This document shows, piece after piece, positions 53,592-61,696 of a stretch of 64,000 bases of DNA. The position numbers and the translations under genes are program-made. Source of the stretch: Leisingera daeponensis DSM 23529 (lineage in GTDB: Bacteria > Pseudomonadota > Alphaproteobacteria > Rhodobacterales > Rhodobacteraceae); NCBI RefSeq assembly GCF_000473145.1, contig NZ_KI421500.1, positions 3,311,725 to 3,375,724 of the forward strand, in the 5' to 3' direction. How positions within the stretch are numbered: the first letter of the stretch is position 1; the number at the start of each line of letters is the position of its first letter. Below the pieces are notes generated by a model. That model made no database searches and was not told the origin of the DNA. It saw only the letters and a program-made list of their open reading frames with translations.

Positions 53592-54751
53592 TGGAAGGCT
53601 CCGCAGCGGCTTTCGGGTTCATCAAGGCCAAGGGTGTCAAGTTCGCTGTGCTGGTGCAGGAAACCGGGCAAGGGCGCCTGCGCTGCCAGCGCGCGGGGAG
53701 TGGCAAGCGGGATCGGCTGGCGCAGCTGACCGTTCCAGCTCCGGTAGCTGAGCGGGCGGCCCTTGAAACCCGCCAGCTCGAACGCGTCCGACAGCAGGTA
53801 TTGGCGCAGGACGCCCGCGTCGCCTGAGCCGGTGCGGGTCACAGCCTCGCCGATGCTGCGCACCGCGGCCCAGGCGGCGTAGTCTCGTGCCAGCATCTTG
53901 CGCCCGGCCAGGTCCTGAAACCGCGACTGCAACTGCGCGGCGCCCCATTGCTCGACCACCGGCGCCCAGGCCGCGGGCACCAGCCCCTCAGAACCGGCAA
54001 CCGGGCGCGGCAGCCAGGTGTTGTACGGCAGGTAGCGGGCGAAATCCTGAAGCTCGTCGGCGACCAGCAGCAGATCGTGGCGGCCCAGCCCCTGCGACAT
54101 CAGCGGCACCTCCTGCGCGGCGTTGCGGCGCATGTCGGCGCCATAGTCCCAAGTCTGCTCAGCTGTGATTTCCAGCCCGAACTTGGCAGCGCTCCGGCGC
54201 AGCGCGGCGGCAAAGGCCTGGTCCTGCGGGTGGCTGCCAGAAATCAGTGCGAGGCCGGTCCAGCGCTTGGTCAGCGCAAACTGCATCAGCGCATCGCTGC
54301 GCATCAGGTCCGAGGGCAGAGTGTGCAAGAGGTTGCGGCGGCAGTCGCCGCTGCGCAGGCCAATGTCCGGGCTGGCAACGTTGAACAGCAACGCTTCCTG
54401 CGCCTCCGGCAGCGCGGCGGCGGTCAGCAGCGCAGGTTTGGGCGCATCGAGGATCAGCAGCGCGCTGCGGCTCAGCGCCGCCCGCGCCGCCGCGGCAAAA
54501 TCGCCCCCCGGCGGCACCGCCACCGTCTCCAGGCTGTAGCTGTGGCCAAGGAAGCTGCCGGTGGTCCGGTTGTCGGCCAGCCCCAGCCTTGCGCCGGTCT
54601 CGCCCAGGTCCGCGGGCTGCGGGTCGAGATTGGAGAGGGTGGGGGGCTGCTGCTCCTGCTGCTTCAGGTAGATGACCGGCACCTCAAGTCCCGCGGCCGC
54701 GGCAAGGGCGGCGGGGCAAAGGGCCATCAGGAATGTGATCAGAAAGCGCAT
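53588..54751 (-). CDS. PQQ-system ABC transporter substrate-binding protein
   Basis: Periplasmic protein of 387 residues of the type I (leucine-binding-like) fold. A signal peptide is present (MRFLITFLMALCPAALAAAA). The segments LLFNVASPDIGLRSGDCRRN and LLVADELQDFARYLPYNTW fit the subfamily seen in PQQ alcohol dehydrogenase systems. It is first in a five-gene operon with propeller, small periplasmic protein, ATPase and permease. ATG 54751 is chosen because the signal peptide starts there; the motif at 54806 lies 55-72 bases upstream. Confidence 0.88.
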   Translation of the reverse strand: MRFLITFLMALCPAALAAAAGLEVPVIYLKQQEQQPPTLSNLDPQPADLGETGARLGLADNRTTGSFLGHSYSLETVAVPPGGDFAAAARAALSRSALLILDAPKPALLTAAALPEAQEALLFNVASPDIGLRSGDCRRNLLHTLPSDLMRSDALMQFALTKRWTGLALISGSHPQDQAFAAALRRSAAKFGLEITAEQTWDYGADMRRNAAQEVPLMSQGLGRHDLLLVADELQDFARYLPYNTWLPRPVAGSEGLVPAAWAPVVEQWGAAQLQSRFQDLAGRKMLARDYAAWAAVRSIGEAVTRTGSGDAGVLRQYLLSDAFELAGFKGRPLSYRSWNGQLRQPIPLATPRALAAQAPLPGFLHQHSELDTLGLDEPESRCGAFQ

Positions 54752-54805
54752 GGGGCACCCGGTTCTGGCTGCATGAGCCGAGCGTACTGCCGCCCAGAGG
54801 CCCGC

Positions 54806-54823
54806 TGCCATTGGACCAAGGTC
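54806..54823 (-). promoter_or_regulatory. Shared 18-base motif, ABC operon promoter
   Basis: On the minus strand GACCTTGGTCCAATGGCA, with AGTACGCT 17 bases further on. Ten bases, GACCTTGGTC, are nearly dyad-symmetric, so the site could also be read toward the cytochrome gene. Confidence 0.65.
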
Positions 54824-54846
54824 GTAGGCCGCCAGCGCGGTTCTCC

Positions 54847-54864
54847 AACTTAAGTCGCGTATCG
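54847..54864 (+). promoter_or_regulatory. Shared 18-base motif, cytochrome c promoter
   Basis: AACTTAAGTCGCGTATCG, then 17 bases, then GCTATGCT (54882-54889). It is the most divergent copy but has the same spacing and lies 57-74 bases ahead of the ATG. Confidence 0.65.
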
Positions 54865-54920
54865 GGGCAGGGGCCGGGCTGGCTATGCTTGCGGCAAGCA
54901 CAAACTTACGGGAGGAACTC

Positions 54921-55598
54921 ATGTTCAAATTGCCTCTTGCGGCCCTCGGGCTCGCGGCTCTTGCCTCAGCGGCGCTGGCCCACGGAGACGTCGCGCCGCA
55001 ACCGGTGAATACCGATGCCCTGCCCGATGTGGGCGAGGAATGGCTGACCGAAAACCCCTATCGCGGCCAGGAGGCGGAGGTCTGGCAGGCGGCGATTGAC
55101 ATTGGCGGCAGCGGCTACAACCAGAACTGTGCCCGCTGCCACGGGCTCGGCGGCGTTTCTGGCGGGCTGGCGCCTGACCTGCGCTACCTGGAGGCGGAGG
55201 AGATGGGCGACGAGTGGTTCGTCGAACGCTTCCGCACCGGCTACACCCAGAACGGCATCACCAAGATGCCCGCCTTCGGGGAGCTGCTGGGCCAGAAGGC
55301 CGCCTGGGCGATCCGCACCTACCTGGAAACCCGCCCTGACGATGGCGCCCTGGACGAGGCCACCGGCCGTCTGCTGGAAATCCGCGATGAGCTGACGGCC
55401 CTGGCCGGCGGCGGCGGCGGTGATGCAGCGGCGCTGCGCGCGGAGCTTTCGGAAATCGCGGAGGGTGTCGAAACCGGGTCCGGCGCGCCGGTTGCCGACA
55501 GCGCGGCCTACCGGGCTGCGAGCCTGATCGGCGGCGCGCAGCCGGACTTTGCCGGGGCTGCGGAGGCCCTGACCGTCGGCCTCTCGGCGGCGCACTAA
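54921..55598 (+). CDS. Periplasmic c-type cytochrome, XoxG/c550-like
   Basis: A 225-residue secreted cytochrome with signal peptide (cleavage near ALA/HGDV). The heme site is CARCHGLGG near residue 74 and the axial Met is probably in ITKMPAFGELL. The region after residue 170 has a run of five glycines and a helical tail that is not part of the cytochrome fold. Placed beside a XoxJ-like gene, it is probably the electron acceptor of the PQQ alcohol dehydrogenase. Start ATG 54921 follows GGGAGGAA. Confidence 0.88.
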   Translation: MFKLPLAALGLAALASAALAHGDVAPQPVNTDALPDVGEEWLTENPYRGQEAEVWQAAIDIGGSGYNQNCARCHGLGGVSGGLAPDLRYLEAEEMGDEWFVERFRTGYTQNGITKMPAFGELLGQKAAWAIRTYLETRPDDGALDEATGRLLEIRDELTALAGGGGGDAAALRAELSEIAEGVETGSGAPVADSAAYRAASLIGGAQPDFAGAAEALTVGLSAAH

Positions 55599-55616
55599 GG
55601 CAGGGGGCTGCGGCAC

Positions 55617-56519
55617 ATGAGACAGAAGCTGGCCGGACTTCTTGTGGTTGCTGCGCTGGCCTGCGGCTGGGCGCAGCCCGGCCAGGCCCGCTGTGCGGAC
55701 CACGTGCCGCAGCCCAAGCCGCAGAACGCCTCCCGCGATATCGTCGGGCAGGACCTTGAGACCATCCTTGAGCGCGGCTTCATCACCTTTGCGGCTTATG
55801 AGGAATTTCCGCCCTGGTCCTACGAGGAGGCGGGAAGCATCAAAGGCGCCGACATCGACCTTGCCCGGCTGATTGCCGCTGAGCTGGGGGTCGAGGCCCG
55901 GTTCACGCTGGTCGTAGCGGGCGAAAACCTGGACGCGGATTTGCGCAACTGGATCTGGAAGGGGCCGATCGTGGGCGGCAGCGTGGCCAACGTCATGCTG
56001 CATGTGCCTTATGACAGCGAATTTGCCTGCCGGGTCGAACAGGTGGTGTTCACCGGCCAGTACCACGTCGAGGAGGTAGCCATTGCCTACCGCCGGGAGG
56101 TTTATCCCGAAGACCCGCCGGTGCCGGCCTATTTCCGCTTCGACAGCGTCGCGGTGGAAAACGACTCGATTGCCGATTTCTACCTCTCCGCCTTTCCCGG
56201 CGGCCAGCTCAGCGGCAATATCCGCCGCTACCCGACGGCGGCCGACGCAATGGCGGGGCTGGACCGGGCGGAGACCAAGGCGGCAATGGGACCGCTGGCG
56301 CAGCTGGAGGCCGGGCTGACCGCACAGACCGCCGTCCATACGCCGCCGCTGCCTGGCTTCTCCGCGGGCACCTGGACTGCCGGGGTGGCGGTGCATTTTT
56401 CCTACCGCCCGCTGGCCTATGCGGTGGAGGATGCCATTGCTGCCGCGCTGCAGGATGGCCGGATTGCCGCCATTTTCGCAGCCCACGGTCTCAGCCACCG
56501 GCCGCCAGAGCTGCGCTGA
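55617..56519 (+). CDS. XoxJ/MxaJ-like periplasmic binding protein
   Basis: A 300-residue protein with a signal peptide (MRQKLAGLLVVAALACGWAQ, cleavage after GQA) and an extracellular solute-binding family 3 fold: RGFITFAAYEEFPPWSYEEA, IKGADIDLARLIAAELGVEAR, and a late YRPLAYAVEDAIAAAL helix. XoxJ and MxaJ have this fold and are thought to help activate the PQQ dehydrogenase. It starts 18 bases after the cytochrome gene and is tail-to-tail with apbE. Confidence 0.86.
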   Translation: MRQKLAGLLVVAALACGWAQPGQARCADHVPQPKPQNASRDIVGQDLETILERGFITFAAYEEFPPWSYEEAGSIKGADIDLARLIAAELGVEARFTLVVAGENLDADLRNWIWKGPIVGGSVANVMLHVPYDSEFACRVEQVVFTGQYHVEEVAIAYRREVYPEDPPVPAYFRFDSVAVENDSIADFYLSAFPGGQLSGNIRRYPTAADAMAGLDRAETKAAMGPLAQLEAGLTAQTAVHTPPLPGFSAGTWTAGVAVHFSYRPLAYAVEDAIAAALQDGRIAAIFAAHGLSHRPPELR

Positions 56520-56525
56520 TCCAGC

Positions 56526-57431
56526 TTACCCCAGCGTTTTCAGGCTGCCATCCTGCGCCAGCAGAGTGGCCTTGGTGCCTGCGGGAAGGCGCGCCAGGGC
56601 GGCGGTGATTTCACTTTCGCTCATCAGGCAGAAGGCGGTGGAGGCGGCATCCGCCAGCGCGGCGCTCGCGGCCTCGGTGCTGACAGTGGCCCATAGCGGC
56701 CGGCGGTCAAGCGCGGGGTGCAGGATATGCGCCGCGCCCCGCAGCCGCAGCGCGCCGGGGCTGGAGGTGGCGATGGCGCGGCCGGTCAGGCTGCGGGCGG
56801 CAAAGACGCCGTGTTCCGGATCGGCGAGCCCGATGCGGAACGGGCCGCCGAGGGCGGCAAACTCGCCGGCATTGACCAGAACCCGCTCCAGCCCCAAGCG
56901 GCCATGCGCGGCGCGGACCATGCCGGTGGCATAGCCCTGGGCAATGCCATTAAAGGTCAGCGCCTGGCCCGGCGCCAGCCGGATTTCCTGTGCCGTCACC
57001 GACACCTTGTGCCAGCCGGTGAGGCGGGCGGCCTCGCGGACGCCGCCACCCTGCGCCAGCGCCTGCCAAAGCGGCTGGACCGTGGGGTCGAACACTCCCG
57101 CTGTTGCCGCGTGCATCCGGGTGCAGAGCCGGGCCAGATCCAGAAACGGCGGCGGCGGGTTCTTCAGAACCCCGGTCCGGTTCAGGCGCGACAGCGCGGA
57201 GGCCGGATCGTAGAGGCTGAACAGCTGTTCAGCCTGCCGCAGCTGCGACAGCGTGGCGGCAATCGCCTGGTCTGCCAGCGGCGGCGGCGCATGGATGGTC
57301 AGGCGCGCCTCGGCGCCCAGGGCAACCCCCTGCCAGGTGACGGGCGCGGCCCGCGACGCCGGAGCCGCGGCACCAAGGGGGGCGGCGGCAGAGATTGCCA
57401 GGAACCTGCGGCGGTTCAGTTTGGCGTTCAT
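56526..57431 (-). CDS. apbE: ApbE-type FAD:protein FMN transferase
   Basis: A 301-residue protein that attaches FMN to Ser/Thr of periplasmic flavoproteins. The N-terminus MNAKLNRRRFLAISAAAP is a twin-arginine-type signal. Family segments are FSLYDPASALSRLNR, GVFDPTVQPLW, FNGIAQGYATGMV (the GIAQGY motif) and VLVNAGEFAALGG. The usual NxGGD motif is NAGEF here, which is unusual. Its start overlaps the stop of the NosR-like gene by four bases, so it very likely flavinylates that protein. Confidence 0.87.
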   Translation of the reverse strand: MNAKLNRRRFLAISAAAPLGAAAPASRAAPVTWQGVALGAEARLTIHAPPPLADQAIAATLSQLRQAEQLFSLYDPASALSRLNRTGVLKNPPPPFLDLARLCTRMHAATAGVFDPTVQPLWQALAQGGGVREAARLTGWHKVSVTAQEIRLAPGQALTFNGIAQGYATGMVRAAHGRLGLERVLVNAGEFAALGGPFRIGLADPEHGVFAARSLTGRAIATSSPGALRLRGAAHILHPALDRRPLWATVSTEAASAALADAASTAFCLMSESEITAALARLPAGTKATLLAQDGSLKTLG

Positions 57432-59512
57432 TCCGCGGCCTCCAGCGGCTGTTTCTTGCGCGCCGACAGGATCAGCGGCACGCAGCGGGCCGGGTCGTCG
57501 TGGATCGACACGCAATCGAGGCAGCCGAAGCATTCGTCATAGCGGACCGCGCCGGATGGTTTGATCGCGCCATAGGCGCATTTCACCCGGCACAGCTGAC
57601 AGGGGCTGCCGCAGGCGCCGCGCCGGTCGATCCAGTCGCGCCGCCGCAGCAGCCCGCCTGCCGCCATCGCTGCGCCCAGCGGGCACAGATAGCGGCAGAA
57701 GGGTTTGAACAGCACCAGCCCCGCCGCCAGCCAGAAGACGGCATAGGCAGTGAAATACCATTCGCGCAGGAAATAGGTGGTGATTGCGGTCTTGAAGGGT
57801 TCGACCTCGGCTGCGGTGTCCACATGCGCAGGCGCCAGGAAAACCAGCGAAACCAGCCCCGCCAGCACCCCGTACTTAAGATACCTGAGCCGCCCGTCCC
57901 AGGCAGGCGGAAGGCCTGTTTGCGGCAGGCCCAGCTTGCGGCCCAGATGGTGCGCGAACTCCTGCAGCGCGCCGAACGGGCACAGCCAGCCGCAGAACAG
58001 GGCCCGCCCCCACAGCACCAGCCCGAGGATGGCAACACCCCAGATCAGGAGCGAAAACGGGTCGTAGGCGAGAATGGCAAAGCTGCCGCCCTCGGCCGCG
58101 GCGCGCAGCACACCCAGCACGGTGACGATGGACAGCTGGCCTTGGCCCCACCAGCCGATGAACAGGGTGACAGCCGCCAGCACCGTCAGCCGCAGCGGAG
58201 TCAGCACCTTGCGGGCGGCGATCCGGCCTTGGGCCAGCAGCAGCGCGGCGGTCAGCGCGCTCAGCAGCAGGGCCAGAACGATCAGGTCCGTATGGCGGCT
58301 GCGCAGTGCCTCCAGCCAGGGCGGCACGGGCGCCGGGGCCTCGGCCCGCTGGAAAAAGCGTTCGGGGGTCCGGTGGGTGACAGGGAATTCCACGGTGCCC
58401 GTTTCCGGCTGGAACATGCCATGCGCGCGCACCGCCTGGGCGTGCAGGGTCCACTCCTGCGCCGGGTCAAAGCCGAGGCGGCGGTCGGCCCGCAGGATCA
58501 TCGCCGTGCCGTCGTGCAAAGGGTCTGGCAGATCCGGCGACAGCTCCACCAGGAGGTCGCTGTCCCGCAGCGCCACCGGCAGTCCGTTCTGCGTTGCAAA
58601 CACCCGGTCCGGGGCGGTGTTGCGGATGAACTCCGGGCTGACCAGCCCATGGCGGCCGGTCTCGATCAGCAAGAGCGGCTCATCATCGGGGGAGATCGCC
58701 AGAAAATCCTGCAGTTCGTTGTAACCGTCGCGCGACAGTGCCGCCTGAGCGATTGACGGTGGCCCGAGGTCGATGATCCAGAGATCCAGATAGGCTGCCT
58801 CGGGGTGCTGCTGCGCCTCCGGATCGTCATCGGCCCAGAGGGTGCCGGCGAACGCCGCGTCTACCTCCGCATTGGAGACGGTGGCGCGGGTGGCCAGCCC
58901 CTGATCCACCAGCGCCGCCCAGTCCAGCGGCTCGCTGTGGTCCGGGTCCGGCCGGGCCGGGGGGGCGGTGATCACGCCGTGCATCTTCTCGCGCGCGACC
59001 GCCAGCGCCGCAGCCATCACCGAGTCATGCGCGATCCGCACCGACGCGGTCGCCTTGCTCACCCCGTCGAGATAGACCAGCGATGAGCCGGAATCCGTCT
59101 CGCCATAGGGGCTGCCGACGGTGATGGCCGAAAAGACAGACAGGCCGGGATACTGCTCAAAGAACCTGTGGAACGGGGCCGGGCCAAGCCCGGAGACAAA
59201 GACCGGCTCGTTATGGCTGATCAGCCGGACATCCAGAAAATTGCCATTCAGGTCCAGCAGTACCAGCACGTTGACCGGCGCGCCGGAAAATCCGGGCAGG
59301 GGGGCCAGTGGCTCGGTTTCAAAGGCATAGCCCGCCTCCGCCCCGCCGGAGTTGAGCAGCGTATAGACACCCTTGCTGTTCACCGGTTCGCCCAGAGAGA
59401 ACGGCGGCATGATCAGGGCGCTGATCTCCTCGCGGGGCAAGGGTGACGCCGCCAGCGCGCTGGCCGCAAACAGCCAGGCCTGAAGCCAGAGTATGAACCG
59501 GGAGACGCGCAT
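57428..59512 (-). CDS. NosR-like membrane protein with FMN-binding and 4Fe-4S domains
   Basis: A 694-residue polytopic membrane protein. After a signal segment, the periplasmic FMN-binding domain holds SSLVYLDGVSKATASVRIAH; the usual flavinylation motif is D-x-x-S-G-A-T, and here Lys replaces Gly while the acceptor Thr is kept. Several transmembrane helices follow (from about residue 400), with CGWLCPFGALQEF and CRYLCPLGAAMA, then C-terminal ferredoxin-like cysteines (CQLCRVKCAYGAI, CFGCLDC). NosR, NirI and RnfD-type proteins move electrons across the membrane. Its place in a PQQ island with its own ApbE is notable. Start ATG 59512 is tentative. Confidence 0.87.
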   Translation of the reverse strand: MRVSRFILWLQAWLFAASALAASPLPREEISALIMPPFSLGEPVNSKGVYTLLNSGGAEAGYAFETEPLAPLPGFSGAPVNVLVLLDLNGNFLDVRLISHNEPVFVSGLGPAPFHRFFEQYPGLSVFSAITVGSPYGETDSGSSLVYLDGVSKATASVRIAHDSVMAAALAVAREKMHGVITAPPARPDPDHSEPLDWAALVDQGLATRATVSNAEVDAAFAGTLWADDDPEAQQHPEAAYLDLWIIDLGPPSIAQAALSRDGYNELQDFLAISPDDEPLLLIETGRHGLVSPEFIRNTAPDRVFATQNGLPVALRDSDLLVELSPDLPDPLHDGTAMILRADRRLGFDPAQEWTLHAQAVRAHGMFQPETGTVEFPVTHRTPERFFQRAEAPAPVPPWLEALRSRHTDLIVLALLLSALTAALLLAQGRIAARKVLTPLRLTVLAAVTLFIGWWGQGQLSIVTVLGVLRAAAEGGSFAILAYDPFSLLIWGVAILGLVLWGRALFCGWLCPFGALQEFAHHLGRKLGLPQTGLPPAWDGRLRYLKYGVLAGLVSLVFLAPAHVDTAAEVEPFKTAITTYFLREWYFTAYAVFWLAAGLVLFKPFCRYLCPLGAAMAAGGLLRRRDWIDRRGACGSPCQLCRVKCAYGAIKPSGAVRYDECFGCLDCVSIHDDPARCVPLILSARKKQPLEAAE

Positions 59513-59543
59513 GGCTGGCAGTCTGCCGAGCGGCGCGCCTGCG

Positions 59544-59561
59544 TGCCATTGGACCAAAGTC
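59544..59561 (-). promoter_or_regulatory. Shared 18-base motif, NosR-like gene promoter
   Basis: On the minus strand GACTTTGGTCCAATGGCA, differing from the ABC-operon site at one base. The annotated ATG is only 31 bases away and no good -10 element follows, so either a downstream start is used or this site serves pqqA, toward which it reads GACCAAAGTCTGAGACCG (59553-59570). Confidence 0.55.
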
Positions 59562-59576
59562 TGAGACCGCCCCTAC

Positions 59577-59594
59577 GACCAAAGGCCAATACCG
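59577..59594 (+). promoter_or_regulatory. Shared 18-base motif, pqqA promoter
   Basis: GACCAAAGGCCAATACCG, then 16 bases, then GCTAGGCT (59611-59618). It lies 56-73 bases ahead of pqqA. TAC precedes it as at the alcohol dehydrogenase promoter. Confidence 0.7.
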
Positions 59595-59649
59595 GGGCCA
59601 GGGGCGGGCAGCTAGGCTGAGGGGATCAAAGCCAGCAAAGGAGGATGCA

Positions 59650-59757
59650 ATGGCCTGGTCTGCCCCGAAACTGAAAGAAATCAACTGCGGCATGGAAATC
59701 AACATGTACTCCCCGTCCGAGGACGACGGCCGCGAATACGAACCCGATCTGTTCTGA
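59650..59757 (+). CDS. pqqA: PQQ precursor peptide PqqA
   Basis: A 35-residue precursor peptide. The Glu and Tyr that are cross-linked and become PQQ lie in the canonical E-x3-Y spacing (CGMEINMYSP, Glu16 and Tyr20). The initial LKEINCG part is the leader bound by PqqD. The tail after Tyr20 is 15 residues long and strongly acidic (SEDDGREYEPDLF), longer than in the 23-24-residue PqqA of many species. GGAGG lies nine bases ahead of ATG 59650. It is the first gene of pqqABCDE. Confidence 0.95.
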   Translation: MAWSAPKLKEINCGMEINMYSPSEDDGREYEPDLF

Positions 59758-59778
59758 CCGCCAAACAGGAAAACGGCC

Positions 59779-60663
59779 ATGCGGTTTCTGGTTCTTGGTG
59801 CGGCAGCGGGCGGCGGCCTGCCCCAGTGGAATTGCGGCTGCCGGAACTGCCGGGACGCGCGTCTCGGCAGGATCGCTTCCGCCACCCAGTCGTCGCTGGC
59901 CGTGTCATTGGACGGGCAGAACTGGGCCGTTCTGAACACCTCTCCCGATATCCGTGTTCAGTTGCAGAACTGCCCGTCCATGCACCCGCAGTCGCTGCGC
60001 CACAGCCCGCTGCGCGCAGTGCTGCTGACCAATGGCGATATTGACCACATTGCGGGGCTGCTGTCGTTGCGGGAACAGTCGCCATTCACCCTGTTCGCCA
60101 CGGCCGGCCTGCTGGATGTGCTGGCGGCCAACCCGGTGTTCAACGCGCTTCCGGCGGCTGTCGGCCGCCATCCGGTGCGGCTGAGCGAGGGCTTCGAGCT
60201 GCTTCCGGGCTTGCAGGCCAAGGTCTTTGCGGTGCCCGGCAAGGTGCCGCTCTTCATGGAAGGCGGGCAGGTGCAGACGGATCTGATGGGCGAGCAGACC
60301 GTCGGCGTCCGGCTGTCCGACGGCACCAAAACCGCCTATTACATCCCCGGCTGTTCCGGTGTCTCCGCAGAGCTGCTGGAGATACTGGCCGACGCTGATC
60401 ACATCTTTTTTGACGGCACGCTCTGGCACGATCAGGAGATGATCCAGAGCGGGACGGGCGCCAAGACCGGCCTGCGGATGGGGCATATCTCCATCAGCGG
60501 CCCCCAAGGCTCCATCGCCAGTTTGCGGAGTGTGGATGCCGCCAAGACGTTCATTCACATCAACAACACCAACCCTGTCTGGCAGCCCGGCAGCGCCGAA
60601 CGCGCGCAGGTGCTGGCCGCCGGATGGACAATTGCAGCGGATGGAATGGAGATCGCCCTATGA
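59779..60663 (+). CDS. pqqB: PQQ biosynthesis protein PqqB
   Basis: A 294-residue protein of the metallo-beta-lactamase fold, an iron-dependent hydroxylase in PQQ maturation. MRFLVLGAAAGGGLPQWNCG is the family N-terminus, with CRNCRD as a probable zinc-binding site; the modified metal motif TNGDIDHIAGL replaces the usual HxHxDH. Its stop overlaps pqqC by four bases. Confidence 0.96.
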   Translation: MRFLVLGAAAGGGLPQWNCGCRNCRDARLGRIASATQSSLAVSLDGQNWAVLNTSPDIRVQLQNCPSMHPQSLRHSPLRAVLLTNGDIDHIAGLLSLREQSPFTLFATAGLLDVLAANPVFNALPAAVGRHPVRLSEGFELLPGLQAKVFAVPGKVPLFMEGGQVQTDLMGEQTVGVRLSDGTKTAYYIPGCSGVSAELLEILADADHIFFDGTLWHDQEMIQSGTGAKTGLRMGHISISGPQGSIASLRSVDAAKTFIHINNTNPVWQPGSAERAQVLAAGWTIAADGMEIAL

Positions 60664-61412
60664 ACGCCCAACCCCGGGAAATGCCGGCCAGAGAGCCGCT
60701 TGAGGCCCGCTTGCGCGCCATCGGCGCGGCGCGCTACCACGACAAGCACCCGTTTCACCACAGGCTGCACGGCGGCGAGTGTTCGCCCGACGAGGTCCGC
60801 GCCTGGGTGATCAACCGCTGGGCCTATCAGGCGGCGATCCCGATGAAGGACGCGGCCTTTCTGTCGCGCTGCACCGATCCTGCCATGCGCCGGGCCTGGC
60901 GCAGCCGGATTGAAGACCATGACGGCGGCATCAGCGAAGGCGGCGGCATCCGCCGCTGGCTGCGGCTGGCCGAAGCGGTCGGGCTCGATCCGGACTACGT
61001 GGCCTCCGGCCGGGGCGTGCTGCCGGCCACCCAGTTCGCTGTGGACGCTTATATCCGCTACGTCCGCGACATGCCGCTGCTGCAGGCGGTGGCCTCGTCA
61101 CTGACGGAACTGTTCGCCCCCTCTATCCACGAACGGCGGATCGAAGGCCTGCTTCAGCACTACGATTTCGCCAATGCTGCCAGCCTGTCCTATTTCCGCA
61201 AACGGCTGACTGAGGCGCCGAAAGATGTGAAATTCGGTCTGGCCTGGGTGCTGGAGAACGCGGACACCCCGGAAAAGGAAGGCGCCGCCTGCGAGGCGCT
61301 GATCTTCAAGACCAATGTCCTGTGGGCGCAGCTGGATGCGCTTTGGGGCGCCTATGTGGAGCCGGGGCGGATTCCGCCGGGCGCCTGGCAGCCGGGCGAG
61401 GGGCTGGCATGA
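60660..61412 (+). CDS. pqqC: Pyrroloquinoline-quinone synthase PqqC
   Basis: A 250-residue cofactor-free oxidase that closes the ring and removes eight electrons in the last step of PQQ synthesis. Family segments [43 protein letters not shown] and [15 protein letters not shown] contain the active-site His, Arg and Tyr residues. ATG 60660 overlaps the pqqB stop, and its own stop overlaps pqqD. Confidence 0.96.
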   Translation: MNAQPREMPAREPLEARLRAIGAARYHDKHPFHHRLHGGECSPDEVRAWVINRWAYQAAIPMKDAAFLSRCTDPAMRRAWRSRIEDHDGGISEGGGIRRWLRLAEAVGLDPDYVASGRGVLPATQFAVDAYIRYVRDMPLLQAVASSLTELFAPSIHERRIEGLLQHYDFANAASLSYFRKRLTEAPKDVKFGLAWVLENADTPEKEGAACEALIFKTNVLWAQLDALWGAYVEPGRIPPGAWQPGEGLA

Positions 61413-61696
61413 CACTGGCGCTTGCCCCGACGGACCGCCCCTATCTGCCGCGCGGGGTGCGGATGATCACGGACAAGGTGCGGGGCGGCACGGTGCTGCT
61501 TTGCCCGGAAAAGGCCATTGCCTTGGATGCCATCGGCGAGGCGATCTTGTCGCGGGTGGATGGCAGCGCTTCGTTCAAGGAAATCGTTGCCGGTCTGGCG
61601 GCGGCCTATGATGCCCCGGCGGAGCAGATCTCCGGTGACGTGCAGCGCTTTCTGGCCGGGCTGCGGGCCCGCATGTATCTGGCGGTGAACCCATGA
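61409..61696 (+). CDS. pqqD: PqqA-binding chaperone PqqD
   Basis: A 95-residue RiPP recognition element that presents PqqA to Pqq[37 protein letters not shown] is the conserved core. It is coupled by four-base overlaps on both sides. Confidence 0.94.
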   Translation: MTLALAPTDRPYLPRGVRMITDKVRGGTVLLCPEKAIALDAIGEAILSRVDGSASFKEIVAGLAAAYDAPAEQISGDVQRFLAGLRARMYLAVNP

